In this document: piece after piece, positions 42,270 to 51,280 of the stretch | How positions within the stretch are numbered: the first letter of the stretch is position 1 | Layout of the letters: every line of letters begins with the position of its first letter | Assembly: GCA_041917055.1 (NCBI GenBank) | Contig: JAYRYJ010000002.1 | Span: 62,001-126,000 of the forward strand | DNA from: Pseudaquidulcibacter sp041917055 | Lineage (GTDB): Bacteria; Pseudomonadota; Alphaproteobacteria; Caulobacterales; Aquidulcibacteraceae | Direction: 5' to 3' | Length of the DNA stretch: 64,000 nt | Translations under genes and position numbers: made by a program | Notes under the pieces: model-generated | Databases searched by the model: none | What the model was told of the DNA's origin: nothing | What the model saw: the letters and a program-made list of their open reading frames with translations, nothing else

Positions 42270-43121
42270 TCAATCCTTAGAGTATAAATCCGGTCTGCGG
42301 TCGCGAAAAAAGCCCCATGCTGCGCGATGGGTATTTGTAAATTGCAAATCCAGTTCGGCGACAATGACACCTTCGTCTGTTCGATTCATTTCAGCAATTT
42401 TGTCACCGCGATGATTGGCAATAAAACTTGAGCCATAAAAATGCTGCGGCGCACCTAGTCCTTGCTCGATTCCTATGCGATTGGCGGCGATTACTGGAAC
42501 TATATTCGACACTGCATGACCAATCATTGCCCTTTGCCACGGGTCTTTGGTATCCAAATCTCCGTCATGCGGTTCAGAACCTATTGCAGTCGGGTAAAAT
42601 AGAATTTCCGCACCCTTTAACATCATTGCGCGCGCGCATTCCGGATACCATTGATCCCAACAAATTCCGACACCGATTTTGGCGAATTTTGTTTGCCATA
42701 CTTTAAATCCGGTATCACCGGGACGGAAATAATATTTTTCCATATAGCCCGGGCCGTCCGGAATATGGCTTTTGCGATAGGTTCCAAGGATTTCACCGCC
42801 TGCATCAATAATAACAACACTATTATAATATCGCGGCCCGTCTTTTTCATAAATCGATACGGGAATAACCACATTAATTTCGCGAGCGATTTTTTGCATA
42901 GCAATAACGCATGGATGTTCAAGTGCCGGATAGGCATGGGCGAACCAGCTTTCGTCTTGCGTGGTGCAGAAATAAATGTTCTGGAACAATTCACTCGGCA
43001 GAATAATTTGCGCACCCATTTTGGCAGCCTCACGCACCATTCTAACGGTTTTTTCTATATTGGCATCCATATCAGTGCCATAGGATGCCTGTAATGCTGC
43101 AACTTTTACCTTTGCGCTCAT
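42270..43121 (-). CDS. aguB: N-carbamoylputrescine amidase
   Basis: AguB hydrolyses N-carbamoylputrescine to putrescine, CO2 and ammonia. The 283-residue nitrilase-fold protein has the catalytic triad Glu44 (LPSELFQ), Lys117 (YRKSHIPDG) and Cys154 (GICWDQW), plus the AguB-specific GYMEKYYFRPGDTGFKVW and YPTAIGSEP. It lies four bases after aguA on the same strand, completing the agmatine route. Confidence 0.95.
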   Translation of the reverse strand: MSAKVKVAALQASYGTDMDANIEKTVRMVREAAKMGAQIILPSELFQNIYFCTTQDESWFAHAYPALEHPCVIAMQKIAREINVVIPVSIYEKDGPRYYNSVVIIDAGGEILGTYRKSHIPDGPGYMEKYYFRPGDTGFKVWQTKFAKIGVGICWDQWYPECARAMMLKGAEILFYPTAIGSEPHDGDLDTKDPWQRAMIGHAVSNIVPVIAANRIGIEQGLGAPQHFYGSSFIANHRGDKIAEMNRTDEGVIVAELDLQFTNTHRAAWGFFRDRRPDLYSKD

Positions 43122-43125
43122 TTTA

Positions 43126-44139
43126 TTATTCCGGCTGCTGTTGGGTTATGCAATGAAATGAACCGCCGCCAGTCAATATATGCGTGGCATTGATTCCGAT
43201 AATTTTGTAATTTGGAAAATATTCCGCCAATGCCTGCAACGCTATATCGGCGCTTTTGGTGCCATAATGCGGCATAATCACTTTACCATTTGAAATTAGG
43301 AAATTCATGTGGGAAGCGGGGACAATTTCGCCGTCCTCATTGGTCACGAGGCCGGGACTTGGCGCGCGAACAATTTCGAATTTATCGCCATCTAAATTAC
43401 GCATTTCGCACAGGTCAGAATAAATCTTATTCAAAATTTCGGCATTTGGGTCATTGTCACCAAATGGTGATTGGCAAATTATTTTGTTGGGCGCGATAAA
43501 ACGCGCAATATTATCAATATGCCCGTCTGTATGGTCATTCAATAAGCCATCTTCGAGCCATAGAATTTGTTTCGCGCCCAATTCATCAATCATTATTTTT
43601 TCAATATCCGATTTAGAAAGATTTGGATTGCGGTTTGGGTTCAATAGGCATTGGGTGGTGGTTAAAAATGCCCCCTCGCCATTGCCGTCAATTGAACCAC
43701 CTTCAAGAACGAATTCGATATTTTTGGCGCGGGTTTTGGCGAAAAGGGCAACTTCTTCGTTTACTCTATCATCAAAATCCAAAACATATTTACCGCCCCA
43801 GCCGTTAAAACCGAAACAGAGTGCCTTAAGTTCACTTTCCTTAATTGCGAAGATTGGGCCGGTGTCTCTTAACCAAATATCACCAAAAGGAATTTCGATT
43901 ATTTCAATTTTGTCGCCAAAATTCGCAATGGCATTTTCTTTTGCTGCGCTGTCGGCAACCAAAAGCCTGACTTTTGTTGATTGATTATTATATGGCGAAA
44001 TAAGGCCTTCAATCATCGCGCCAACTTCGGCGTGCGCGCCGTCAATGTCTGATTGCCACAATTCCTCATCACTGGGCCAACAGGTCCAAAGACAAGATTG
44101 TTTTTCCCATTCCGCAGGAATTCTAATATTTGATGTCAT
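43126..44139 (-). CDS. aguA: Agmatine deiminase
   Basis: AguA converts agmatine to N-carbamoylputrescine. The 337-residue pentein-fold protein has WPSDEELW, GDIWLRDTGPIFAI, VLEGGSIDGNGEG, DHTDGHIDNIARF and the nucleophile Cys330 in GGGSFHCIT. These are the family's substrate-binding and catalytic motifs. It is upstream of aguB. No arginine decarboxylase is visible, so agmatine must come from outside or from a gene elsewhere. Confidence 0.95.
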   Translation of the reverse strand: MTSNIRIPAEWEKQSCLWTCWPSDEELWQSDIDGAHAEVGAMIEGLISPYNNQSTKVRLLVADSAAKENAIANFGDKIEIIEIPFGDIWLRDTGPIFAIKESELKALCFGFNGWGGKYVLDFDDRVNEEVALFAKTRAKNIEFVLEGGSIDGNGEGAFLTTTQCLLNPNRNPNLSKSDIEKIMIDELGAKQILWLEDGLLNDHTDGHIDNIARFIAPNKIICQSPFGDNDPNAEILNKIYSDLCEMRNLDGDKFEIVRAPSPGLVTNEDGEIVPASHMNFLISNGKVIMPHYGTKSADIALQALAEYFPNYKIIGINATHILTGGGSFHCITQQQPE

Positions 44140-44631
44140 ATATCGCCCGTCGATCTAAAAGTGTAAGCACAATAAGTTGCCTCACTTATTAATCACATTT
44201 TTTCAAACTTTTTGTCAAAACTCGACAGTTTTATTATTTTTTGCTTTATTTTCTTTTTGCCGAAACTGTGTTTCGTTAAAAAGAAGGTTTAATTGTGTTT
44301 TGTGCGCTGCGAACTTGTAAAGTCCCTCGCTACGCTCGCCTATCGGTAAAGGACTTGACAAGCTCACACCGCACTTTCGTTCTCAAAAAGACGCTTTGAT
44401 AAAATAAGCATAAGAATCGTTTTGAACGCGCCGCCTAAAAATGAGGGTCAAGAGTTTAAGCGTAGCGGCTCTTGACGCGCATTCTTAGGCCAACATAATT
44501 GAATCAGGTCTTTATGGCAAAAATTCCCATAAAGACCTTCCCCAAACATTTCACTTCACAAACGCAAACAACAACTTATTGAAACTTCGCATCTCGCCGC
44601 GATTTGGGCAAAAATGGCCATACAGTCAAGA
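44140..44631. repeat. Gene-free spacer with three inverted repeats
   Basis: About 490 bp without a supported gene. Three fold-back structures are visible: arms 44302-44325 and 44351-44374 (GTGCGCTGCGAACTTGTAAA... facing ...ACTTGACAAGCTCACACCGC), arms 44433-44454 and 44469-44490 (GCCTAAAAATGAGGGTCAAG facing CTTGACGCGCATTCTTAGGC), and a perfect 12-bp stem AGGTCTTTATGG/CCATAAAGACCT (44506-44538). The third could close a transcript, but no T-run follows. They look like short dispersed palindromes rather than one known element. Confidence 0.6.
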
Positions 44632-45477
44632 CTAATTGGTGGTAAATTTACCGACGCCGTCGATTTTGACGTCTTTCATGCCTTCTATTTTATTCACTTT
44701 CACATTTCCGACACCGGAAATTCTTACGCGCGGGTTGATTGCGACACCGCCGTAATTCACATTGCCCGTTCCTTCTAAAGAAACATCAAACGGGCCTTTG
44801 CCGCCATTGATTTGCACATTACCTGCGCCATCTAGCCCGATACGAACGCCATTTGCGGACAATGCGTTAAGGCTTCCGACGCCATCAAAACTAATATCTG
44901 CCATACCGCCGATATGACCCATTTTTAGGGTTGATGCGCCTTCAACCGAAATGCGTGCATATTCACCAACATTTCCGGTTTCGACATTGGTCGCGCCGTC
45001 AACTTCAACCTCAATAGCATGGGCAATATTGCCGATTTTTAGTTTCCCACATGACGATAATTCCAAAGTCGCACCGCCGATGTCGCCGACAATTCCCTCT
45101 ATTGCCGCATTCTTAATGCGAAGGCCATTGCCCGATGGCATAGTGACCAAAATTTTTGGAAAATCTTCAGGTCTATATGTCTTTCCGCTAATTTTAAACG
45201 TTTTGCCGCCGATGCCACTATTGCAAGACAATTTCGAAGTGTCGATCTCATTAATTCGAAAAATGCGATTAACACCATTTTGTGTTTCGGTCGCCGTAAA
45301 CTTTTTTCCGGGAATAATCTGATAATTGAATTCGGCATCGGGTGAAGTTTTGACTTGAATCTCACCGATAAAATTATTCAACTCCAAAACATTTTTACCA
45401 CCACCGGCGAATGCCGAACCTGTCGCGCCGAACAAAGATAAAATCGCAATAATTGATGCAAAAGAAATGGTTTTCAT
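44632..45477 (-). CDS. Exported DUF2807-like (GIN-domain) beta-helix protein
   Basis: A 281-residue protein with a signal peptide (about 1-24, ATGSAFAGGG) and a repetitive glycine-rich beta-solenoid. From ~120 on the unit 'V/I-x-x-x-G-x-G-N/S-V' recurs (ISVEGASTLKMGHIGG, ISFDGVGSLNALSANG, IGLDGAGNVQINGG, VSLEGTGNVNYGG, VRISGVGNVKVNKI). This is the pattern of putative auto-transporter adhesin head GIN domains. Function unknown; probably cell-envelope. Confidence 0.75.
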   Translation of the reverse strand: MKTISFASIIAILSLFGATGSAFAGGGKNVLELNNFIGEIQVKTSPDAEFNYQIIPGKKFTATETQNGVNRIFRINEIDTSKLSCNSGIGGKTFKISGKTYRPEDFPKILVTMPSGNGLRIKNAAIEGIVGDIGGATLELSSCGKLKIGNIAHAIEVEVDGATNVETGNVGEYARISVEGASTLKMGHIGGMADISFDGVGSLNALSANGVRIGLDGAGNVQINGGKGPFDVSLEGTGNVNYGGVAINPRVRISGVGNVKVNKIEGMKDVKIDGVGKFTTN

Positions 45478-45529
45478 TGGTTTCCCCCTTGATTGAAAAA
45501 AGAAAGCACAAAGAACGCCACGCCGCCAC

Positions 45530-47125
45530 TTAAACTTCGTTTAGTTTTGGTTTTGAGTGTTCAACCACATAATGTTTCAAATTAAAGAAGCCCGCATCAC
45601 GCTTCCAAGTGCTAGGAGTGTGGCGCAATTTGACGTCCATTTTCTTATTATCAACCTCAACCAAGCCATAGCCATTGGTGCGGTCATCAAAGAATTTCAA
45701 ATGCGGATTATCCGGCATCATTTTCATAAAGCGGTCGTAATTATAAGATTTTGAGGTGATTGAGCCACCAACAAATTCCACCGCGACACTTTCCGAATTT
45801 GGATTGAAATAATCGGTCTTTACATCGCCCGCAAAAAACGCATGCATATCACCACCGATTACGACACATGATGAATCCTTGTTACGTTTCTGCATCATAT
45901 CAATTAGTTTTTGGCGCGCAGGTTCAAAGCCAGACCAACCATCGGTATAGGCTGCCGGATTTCCCTGATTATCTTTCTGCACCAGGCTTGCGAACAAAGT
46001 TGGTTGCACCAAAACACTCCATTTTGCGTTGCCGCGCATAAAGTTTTCGGAGACAAATCTTTCTTGGCGCGCGCCCAAAATAGTGCGGTTTTTATCGGCA
46101 AGCTCGGCGCATGTGGTGCGCGAAACTAATTGCGCCTCGAAATAGCCATCACGCGGACACGCCGCGCGGTCACGATATTGGCGGGTGTCTAATAATGTGA
46201 ATTCAAGCAAATTCCCGTGGTTCGATTGCCCATAAATTCGCATTCGATTAATGGCATCAAAGCGTGAACGCGAACGCAAAGGCAAATGTTCAAAGAAGGC
46301 TTTATATGCCGCGCGCTTTCTTAATACAAAGTCTTTTGGGTCTTGACCGGGGAATACTTTTCCGACATCGCCTTGATAATCATTTGCGACCTCATGATCG
46401 TCCCAAATAAAAATCCAAGGCGCAATTCGATGCGCTTCTTTTAAATCGCGGTCGGATTTTGTGGCGCCATAAATAAGGCGATAATCTGCTAATGAGCTTG
46501 CTTCTTCAACCGGCATGCGACGCAATTGTGCGCCATAGGAAACTTCATAAATATAATCACCTAATCCCAGAATTAGATCGGGGTTTTGCTTAACTATATC
46601 GCCATAAGCGGTGTAAAACCCTTGTTCATAATGGGCACAAGACGTCCAAGCGAATTTGAATTTATCAAGTGGCGAGCCAATCATTTGCGCAGTTTTTGTC
46701 ATGCCCACGTCACTGGCGATGCCCGCAGTCCTAAATCGATAAAAATATGGGCGATTTGGTGAAAGGCCGGTAATTTCGGCGTGAACGGAATGCGCATTAT
46801 CAGGGCGCGCGATTTCGGTTTGGCGTCGAACGACTTTTGTGAATTTTTCGTCTTCGGCAACTTCGACCAAAACTTCAACTACATCTTGGGTAAAGGCATC
46901 GGTTTCAAATGGATTTGGCGCAAGGCGCGTCCAAAGCACAAAACCATCTGAAGTCGGGTCGCCAGATGCTACACCCAAAGAAAATGGGTCATTGATAAAT
47001 TTAGGATTAGCGGCGATTGCAGAACCGCGCCAAACCGAATTTATAGAGGCTGCCGCCGATGCCATCGCAAGACCTGATAAAAACCGTCTGCGTTCAATTA
47101 TAAATTCATCAAAACTTTTCGCCAT
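45530..47125 (-). CDS. phoD: Alkaline phosphatase PhoD
   Basis: A 531-residue phosphodiesterase/phosphomonoesterase secreted by the Tat system to take phosphate from organic esters. RRRFLSG at 12-18 is a Tat motif, followed by a hydrophobic stretch. PhoD motifs include FKFAWTSCAHYEQGFYTAYG, LILGLGDYIYEVSYG, WIFIWDDHEVANDYQGDVG and SCVVIGGDMHAFFAGDVKTD, which supply the Ca/Fe ligands (the TSC Cys, GDY Asp, WDDHE and GDMH). It is the last gene after the TonB receptor with a Pho box and an M23 gene. Confidence 0.95.
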   Translation of the reverse strand: MAKSFDEFIIERRRFLSGLAMASAAASINSVWRGSAIAANPKFINDPFSLGVASGDPTSDGFVLWTRLAPNPFETDAFTQDVVEVLVEVAEDEKFTKVVRRQTEIARPDNAHSVHAEITGLSPNRPYFYRFRTAGIASDVGMTKTAQMIGSPLDKFKFAWTSCAHYEQGFYTAYGDIVKQNPDLILGLGDYIYEVSYGAQLRRMPVEEASSLADYRLIYGATKSDRDLKEAHRIAPWIFIWDDHEVANDYQGDVGKVFPGQDPKDFVLRKRAAYKAFFEHLPLRSRSRFDAINRMRIYGQSNHGNLLEFTLLDTRQYRDRAACPRDGYFEAQLVSRTTCAELADKNRTILGARQERFVSENFMRGNAKWSVLVQPTLFASLVQKDNQGNPAAYTDGWSGFEPARQKLIDMMQKRNKDSSCVVIGGDMHAFFAGDVKTDYFNPNSESVAVEFVGGSITSKSYNYDRFMKMMPDNPHLKFFDDRTNGYGLVEVDNKKMDVKLRHTPSTWKRDAGFFNLKHYVVEHSKPKLNEV

Positions 47126-47132
47126 AATTCAC

Positions 47133-47792
47133 CTATAAACCCAAAATATCGCGCGGGTTCGGGCAGTTTAATTGCCAAAATTCACGCTCTTGCAACCGGC
47201 AGAGGCCGGGAAAATCGTCTTTATAATCAAGCATATCAAGAATCACTTGAATGTGTAAATGGGGCGGCCAACCGCCATTCTCAGTTTGTGCACCCAATTG
47301 CGAGAAATTTTCACCCTTTTTGATTTTTTGGCCAATGAATTTTTCAACCAGGCTTTCCATGCTTAAATGACCATAAAGCGTATAAAAGCCGAAATCAGTG
47401 TCAATTTCATGAAACAAAATAATAGTCGGGCCATAATCGCGCGGCTTATCATTGTTTTTGATTGCAAAAATCTCACCATCCAATGGGGCAAAAACATCGG
47501 TTTCAGCGGGTGCGAAAATATCAAGTCCAATATGAAAAGTTCGCATTTCATCTTTTGGCAAATGCGGGTCGGTGGCACCAATTATGCGATTTTCGCCATA
47601 GCCGCCAATATAATATTTCAAAGGGTTAAGCGCAGGCCATAATGGGCCCGCCATATCGACATTACCTGTCAAGATTTCTTCAAAACCGCGCATCTTGATA
47701 TTGGGAACAATATCAATTGCGTCATTCGCAAAACCATCAATAAAGTCCAAAAATTTTCGATTTTTATTCTTAATGATTTCTAAGTTCGACAT
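47133..47792 (-). CDS. Stand-alone M23 (LytM-type) metallopeptidase domain protein without signal peptide
   Basis: A 219-residue protein with M23 zinc ligands His87 and Asp91 (FHIGLDIF) and the HxH pair His178/His180 (PPHLHIQV), plus LYGHLSM. No signal peptide or membrane segment is visible. The end GGWPPHLHIQVILDMLDYKD, FPGLCRLQEREFW resembles the M23 segment of large fusions of a kinase-like domain, M23 and a class III aminotransferase rather than envelope endopeptidases; that likeness is from memory. It is eight bases upstream of phoD and starts just after the terminator of the TonB receptor. Confidence 0.82.
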   Translation of the reverse strand: MSNLEIIKNKNRKFLDFIDGFANDAIDIVPNIKMRGFEEILTGNVDMAGPLWPALNPLKYYIGGYGENRIIGATDPHLPKDEMRTFHIGLDIFAPAETDVFAPLDGEIFAIKNNDKPRDYGPTIILFHEIDTDFGFYTLYGHLSMESLVEKFIGQKIKKGENFSQLGAQTENGGWPPHLHIQVILDMLDYKDDFPGLCRLQEREFWQLNCPNPRDILGL

Positions 47793-47803
47793 GATAAAAC
47801 CAA

Positions 47804-47830
47804 TAAAAAGGGGCAGGTTACCCTGCCCCC
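47804..47830 (-). terminator. Terminator after the Pho-box TonB receptor
   Basis: GGGGCAGG (47810-47817) and CCTGCCCC (47822-47829) form the stem and TTTTTATTGG follows on the minus strand. It lies between the receptor stop (47858) and the M23 start (47792), too close to the latter for a separate promoter. Confidence 0.82.
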
Positions 47831-47857
47831 GATTAGTCTCAATTGCAATCGCAAAAA

Positions 47858-50287
47858 TTAGAATTTTGTGCGAAGTGCAAGAGTGATGGTGCGCGGTGTA
47901 CCGACATTGAATGAAGGCAAAGATGCGTTTTGAGTTGAGCCATCAGAACGAAGAGTTGCATAAGCATTATTGCGCGAAGTGATATTGCCCAAATATTGTT
48001 CGTCCAAAAGATTGATGACGTTCAATTGCAAATAAGTGCCAGGTTTTGCATAGTCCAAATCCCAACGCATAGATGCGTTCCAAACAGTGTATGCAGGCGC
48101 GATATCGTCGTTCATATCAGTTGAATAACGGTCGCCAACATATTTGCCGGACAAATTGAAGTGTAATTTGTCATTGAAGTCGTAATTCACACCAACAGTA
48201 GCCATTTTCTTAGGCGTTTCAGCCAAAGTTTTGCCTGCAGTTGCAATTGTAATCGGTGCAGCAGCAGTACCGCCAACAATCAAATTGTTCTGCAATTTAG
48301 CATCTGTTTTGGTGTAAGATGCGTTGAACGATAGTGCTTTTGAATATTCCCAAGATGCTTGAGCTTCAAAACCTTGGCGTTTCACGTCACCAACGTTGCG
48401 GTCTTTGAAGGAACCGTCATCAGGATCGAATGAAGAAACGATACGGTTAGAGTCTTCAGCGCCAAACAATGAAGCAGAAACATAAAGGTTTGAAAGGTTC
48501 AAACGATAGCCGAATTCGAAATTGGTTGAAGTTTCGATTTCAGGGTTTGCAGCAGTCAATTTGTTAGCCAAAAGCGACACGTTATAATAGCTGTCGGTAC
48601 GTGGCGAAGACATAGATTCTGAATAGCTTGCGAATAATTGGTTTGCATCGTCAAGTTTATAAGTCACGCCAACATTCGGAAGAGTCTTCTTAAATTCATA
48701 AGTTCTTGAGAATGGTGTGAAATATTTTGTAGTTGAAGTACCGAAAGTAACGATATTCACATCAGAATCAGCAGTTGCAACCGAGGTTGCAGTTGGCTGT
48801 TTGGTGCAAAGCACGTTGCCCGAACCATTTGCTTGAGAATAGCAATATTGATTTAGGTTACGAACCATTTTTTGATTGCGAAGACCTAAAGACACGAATA
48901 ATTTGTCTTGAAGGAAGCGACCACGATATTCCAAAGAGAATACGTCAACATTTGCTTCTGAATAACGATTGCGGTTTTGCAATTTGTCGCCGTCAGCAGT
49001 CAAAGCAGACACTGAATCATCAACTTTGCCAGAGAATACGTCAATTGCAGTGCCGTCTGAATTCAAGAAGCCGAATTCGCCGGTTTGACGGTGACGTGCA
49101 CGGTCAGCAGACGCACCAAAACGCAATGTTTGGCCTTCCATGAATTTCCAGATTACAGAAGAAGTAACTGAGAAACGGTTGGTATTGGTGTTTGAAGGAC
49201 GGTGCAAAAGAACTGAATCCAATTTATCGCCGTCTTTGTTCAAATCAACGCCGCAACCTGCAGTGCCGAAAGTTGTACCGCAAAGGCGCGCATCAGTTTC
49301 ACTGACAGACGCAGAGCCGCCGCCATTAGCCAAAACATATTGATATGTTGGGTCAAAGGTGATTGCCAAAGTATCAGTCAAATTGAATTTAGACTGGATT
49401 TTGAAATTGCCGGTGTTTGAAGGGTTAATGTTCAAAAGACCAGCAGGGTTATAATTATAACCATTTGTGCCATTTAAAGCAGTTGGGTAGATTTGTGCTT
49501 TGGTTTGCGAGAAATAGAAACGGTTACGGTTTTCATTATAGTGTGCCGAAGCAGAAACATAGCTGTCATTTGGCAATTCTTGGAAAACACGGACATTGTA
49601 TTGTTTTTTGTCCAAATCAGCAGGTGCACCCGCATCGACGGTCCAGGTATCATAATTCTGCAAAGTAACAGCCGCGAATGCTTTTGTACCCCAAGGGCCA
49701 AATTTACCTGAATCTAAACGGAAGAAACCGTTTTTGAAATTGAAAGAACCGGTGGTCAATTTCACAACGCCACCGAAATTATCTTCAGGGCGACAAGTGT
49801 TATAATTGATTGTACCACCAGAAGCAGATGCAGACATAGAGTCAACGTCAGTTGCGCCGGTTGAAACCGATGCTTGGCAGATTAGTTCAGGCTCAAGTTG
49901 TTGGTTGGTGTAAATCGCATAATTACCGGAATCGTTCAATTGAACGCCGTCAACGGTCAAAGAAATACGCGAACCGTCCATACCACGAATACGAAGGTTA
50001 CCACCGGATGAACCATAAGCATCGGTATTGGTGAAGTTTAAACCAGGAACAACGTTCAAAGTTTCAACAACAGTTTGACCGGAGCTACCCAAAGAAATAA
50101 GCTCTTGGCCAACAACCGTTTTTGTTTTGGTGCCGCTTTCTTTTTTGACAACACCAACATTGCGGCTGCCTTTAATAATAACGGTTTCAACCGTTTCAGT
50201 TGCAGTTGATTGCGCAAAAGCCTGCGAAGCTGCAAATACGGCAAATGCAGAAACACCCGCCATAATAATTGATTTATTCAGTCTCAT
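47858..50287 (-). CDS. TonB-dependent receptor, probably phosphate-regulated
   Basis: An 809-residue outer-membrane receptor with a signal peptide (about 1-25), a TonB box VETVIIKGSR, a plug with VVETLNVVPGLNF and GNLRIRGMDGSRISLTVDGV, and a barrel ending VGTPRTITLALRTKF. Two plug cysteines (ELICQASV and NYNTCRPED) may pair, and others lie in barrel loops. A Pho box lies 148 bp upstream and phoD downstream, suggesting uptake of phosphate esters or other P compounds. Ligand not identified. Confidence 0.92.
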   Translation of the reverse strand: MRLNKSIIMAGVSAFAVFAASQAFAQSTATETVETVIIKGSRNVGVVKKESGTKTKTVVGQELISLGSSGQTVVETLNVVPGLNFTNTDAYGSSGGNLRIRGMDGSRISLTVDGVQLNDSGNYAIYTNQQLEPELICQASVSTGATDVDSMSASASGGTINYNTCRPEDNFGGVVKLTTGSFNFKNGFFRLDSGKFGPWGTKAFAAVTLQNYDTWTVDAGAPADLDKKQYNVRVFQELPNDSYVSASAHYNENRNRFYFSQTKAQIYPTALNGTNGYNYNPAGLLNINPSNTGNFKIQSKFNLTDTLAITFDPTYQYVLANGGGSASVSETDARLCGTTFGTAGCGVDLNKDGDKLDSVLLHRPSNTNTNRFSVTSSVIWKFMEGQTLRFGASADRARHRQTGEFGFLNSDGTAIDVFSGKVDDSVSALTADGDKLQNRNRYSEANVDVFSLEYRGRFLQDKLFVSLGLRNQKMVRNLNQYCYSQANGSGNVLCTKQPTATSVATADSDVNIVTFGTSTTKYFTPFSRTYEFKKTLPNVGVTYKLDDANQLFASYSESMSSPRTDSYYNVSLLANKLTAANPEIETSTNFEFGYRLNLSNLYVSASLFGAEDSNRIVSSFDPDDGSFKDRNVGDVKRQGFEAQASWEYSKALSFNASYTKTDAKLQNNLIVGGTAAAPITIATAGKTLAETPKKMATVGVNYDFNDKLHFNLSGKYVGDRYSTDMNDDIAPAYTVWNASMRWDLDYAKPGTYLQLNVINLLDEQYLGNITSRNNAYATLRSDGSTQNASLPSFNVGTPRTITLALRTKF

Positions 50288-50434
50288 TTGAAGAACCCCT
50301 CTTCCGGTTTAAACTAATCCGCGTTTGCCATACGGATTTCCACTAAGCCCGATTCCAGTATTTCACACAATCGGCGAATTATTGAAGCGCGCGTAATTCT
50401 TAACAAAAATTAACTGCGCATTTGTGCGCTTTAG

Positions 50435-50452
50435 GTGACAAAACTATGACAC
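50435..50452 (-). promoter_or_regulatory. Pho box upstream of the TonB receptor
   Basis: On the minus strand GTGTCAT-AGTT-TTGTCAC, two heptamers separated by four bases, against the PhoB consensus CTGTCAT-N4-CTGTCAY: each half matches at six of seven positions. It is 148 bp before the receptor ATG. No clear -10 was found at the expected distance. Apart from this site and the hsp20 terminator at 50602-50627, the 398-bp gap 50288-50685 shows nothing further. Confidence 0.65.
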
Positions 50453-50601
50453 TCAAGGGGATTTAAAGAAAAAAATGCTGCAATTGCGCAATGACCTAAA
50501 AATAGTTGCAACAAGTCAACACTTTGCCAAAATTTGGCACACCAAATGCGCTTGAACGGGCGCATTTGCGATTTGAAGAAGTGGGATTTTCAAATGGAAT
50601 C

Positions 50602-50627
50602 AAAAAGGCGGGAATCCTTCCCGCCTT
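50602..50627 (-). terminator. Terminator after hsp20
   Basis: On the minus strand GGCGGGAA (complement of 50618-50625) pairs with TTCCCGCC (complement of 50607-50614) across a three-base loop and is followed by TTTTTG. It is ~60 bases past the hsp20 stop. Confidence 0.85.
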
Positions 50628-50685
50628 CAGAATAAATATCTTTAGGGTCAGACCTCATTAATTAACGAAGTGTGGCCCTAGTGAT

Positions 50686-51171
50686 TTATGCCGCTAAATC
50701 GTCGGAAATTTTGGCCTTTAAATCAATTTCCGGCTCAGAATTGCTGGCAAACTGACCATTAATCGCAATTTTGCGCGGTTTCGCACTTTCAGGAATTTCG
50801 CGGTGCAATTCAATAATCAAGAGACCATTGCTAAGATTTGCACCAACGACTTTCACATGGTCGGCAACTTGGAAATGGCGTTCAAAGGAACGTTCGGCAA
50901 TTCCGCGATGAAGATATTTTTGATCTTCAGCATTCGATTTTTTCTCGCCTTTAACAATCACAAGGTCATTTCGCGCTTCAAGATCAATATCTTGTGCGCC
51001 AAATCCTGCGACCGCCAATTCGATGCGATAATCGTCTTCGCTGGTTTGCACTATATTATATGGTGGCCAATTTGGCGCATTTTCTTGGCGCGATGCGGTC
51101 TCAATTAAATTTGCAACGCGGTCAAATCCAACAATGGTGCGGTAAAGTGGTGATAAATCAATATTTCTCAT
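50686..51171 (-). CDS. Small heat-shock protein Hsp20 (IbpA type)
   Basis: An ATP-independent holdase chaperone. The 161-residue protein from the ATG at 51169-51171 (MRNIDLSPLYRTIVGFDRVA) has the alpha-crystallin domain (about 37-125: PPYNIVQTSEDDYRIELAVA, GIAERSFERHFQVADHV, LSNGLLIIELHREIPE) and a C-terminal tail with a KIAI (I-x-I-like) motif for assembly. AAGGAG is seven bases before the ATG. The leader and promoter show heat control. A longer TTG-initiated frame would remove the ribosome binding site and is rejected. Confidence 0.95.
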   Translation of the reverse strand: MRNIDLSPLYRTIVGFDRVANLIETASRQENAPNWPPYNIVQTSEDDYRIELAVAGFGAQDIDLEARNDLVIVKGEKKSNAEDQKYLHRGIAERSFERHFQVADHVKVVGANLSNGLLIIELHREIPESAKPRKIAINGQFASNSEPEIDLKAKISDDLAA

Positions 51172-51275
51172 AAGATTCTCCTTAAGCAATCAAAGAAATT
51201 TCATTTTCAAGTGAAAATGACGGCTAAAACGGCTTTTTAAAAACAGCCGCCTAGCGCCCCAACCGGCAGCGCCAT
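51172..51275 (-). promoter_or_regulatory. Structured hsp20 leader, candidate RNA thermometer
   Basis: About 100 bases of leader with a perfect hairpin TCATTTTC-ACTT-GAAAATGA (51201-51220), a CGGCT...AGCCG stem (51230-51249), and next to the start a pyrimidine run UUCUUU (51192-51197) that can pair with GGAGAA (51176-51181), hiding the ribosome binding site. ROSE and fourU thermometers before small heat-shock genes work in this way. The pairing is read from sequence; the thermometer function is inferred. Confidence 0.5.
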
Positions 51276-51280
51276 AATTG

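Noticed and set aside
47858..50287. Several plus-strand ORFs of 60-120 codons opposite the TonB receptor
   Set aside because: All are antisense to conserved barrel and plug sequence and lack start signals.
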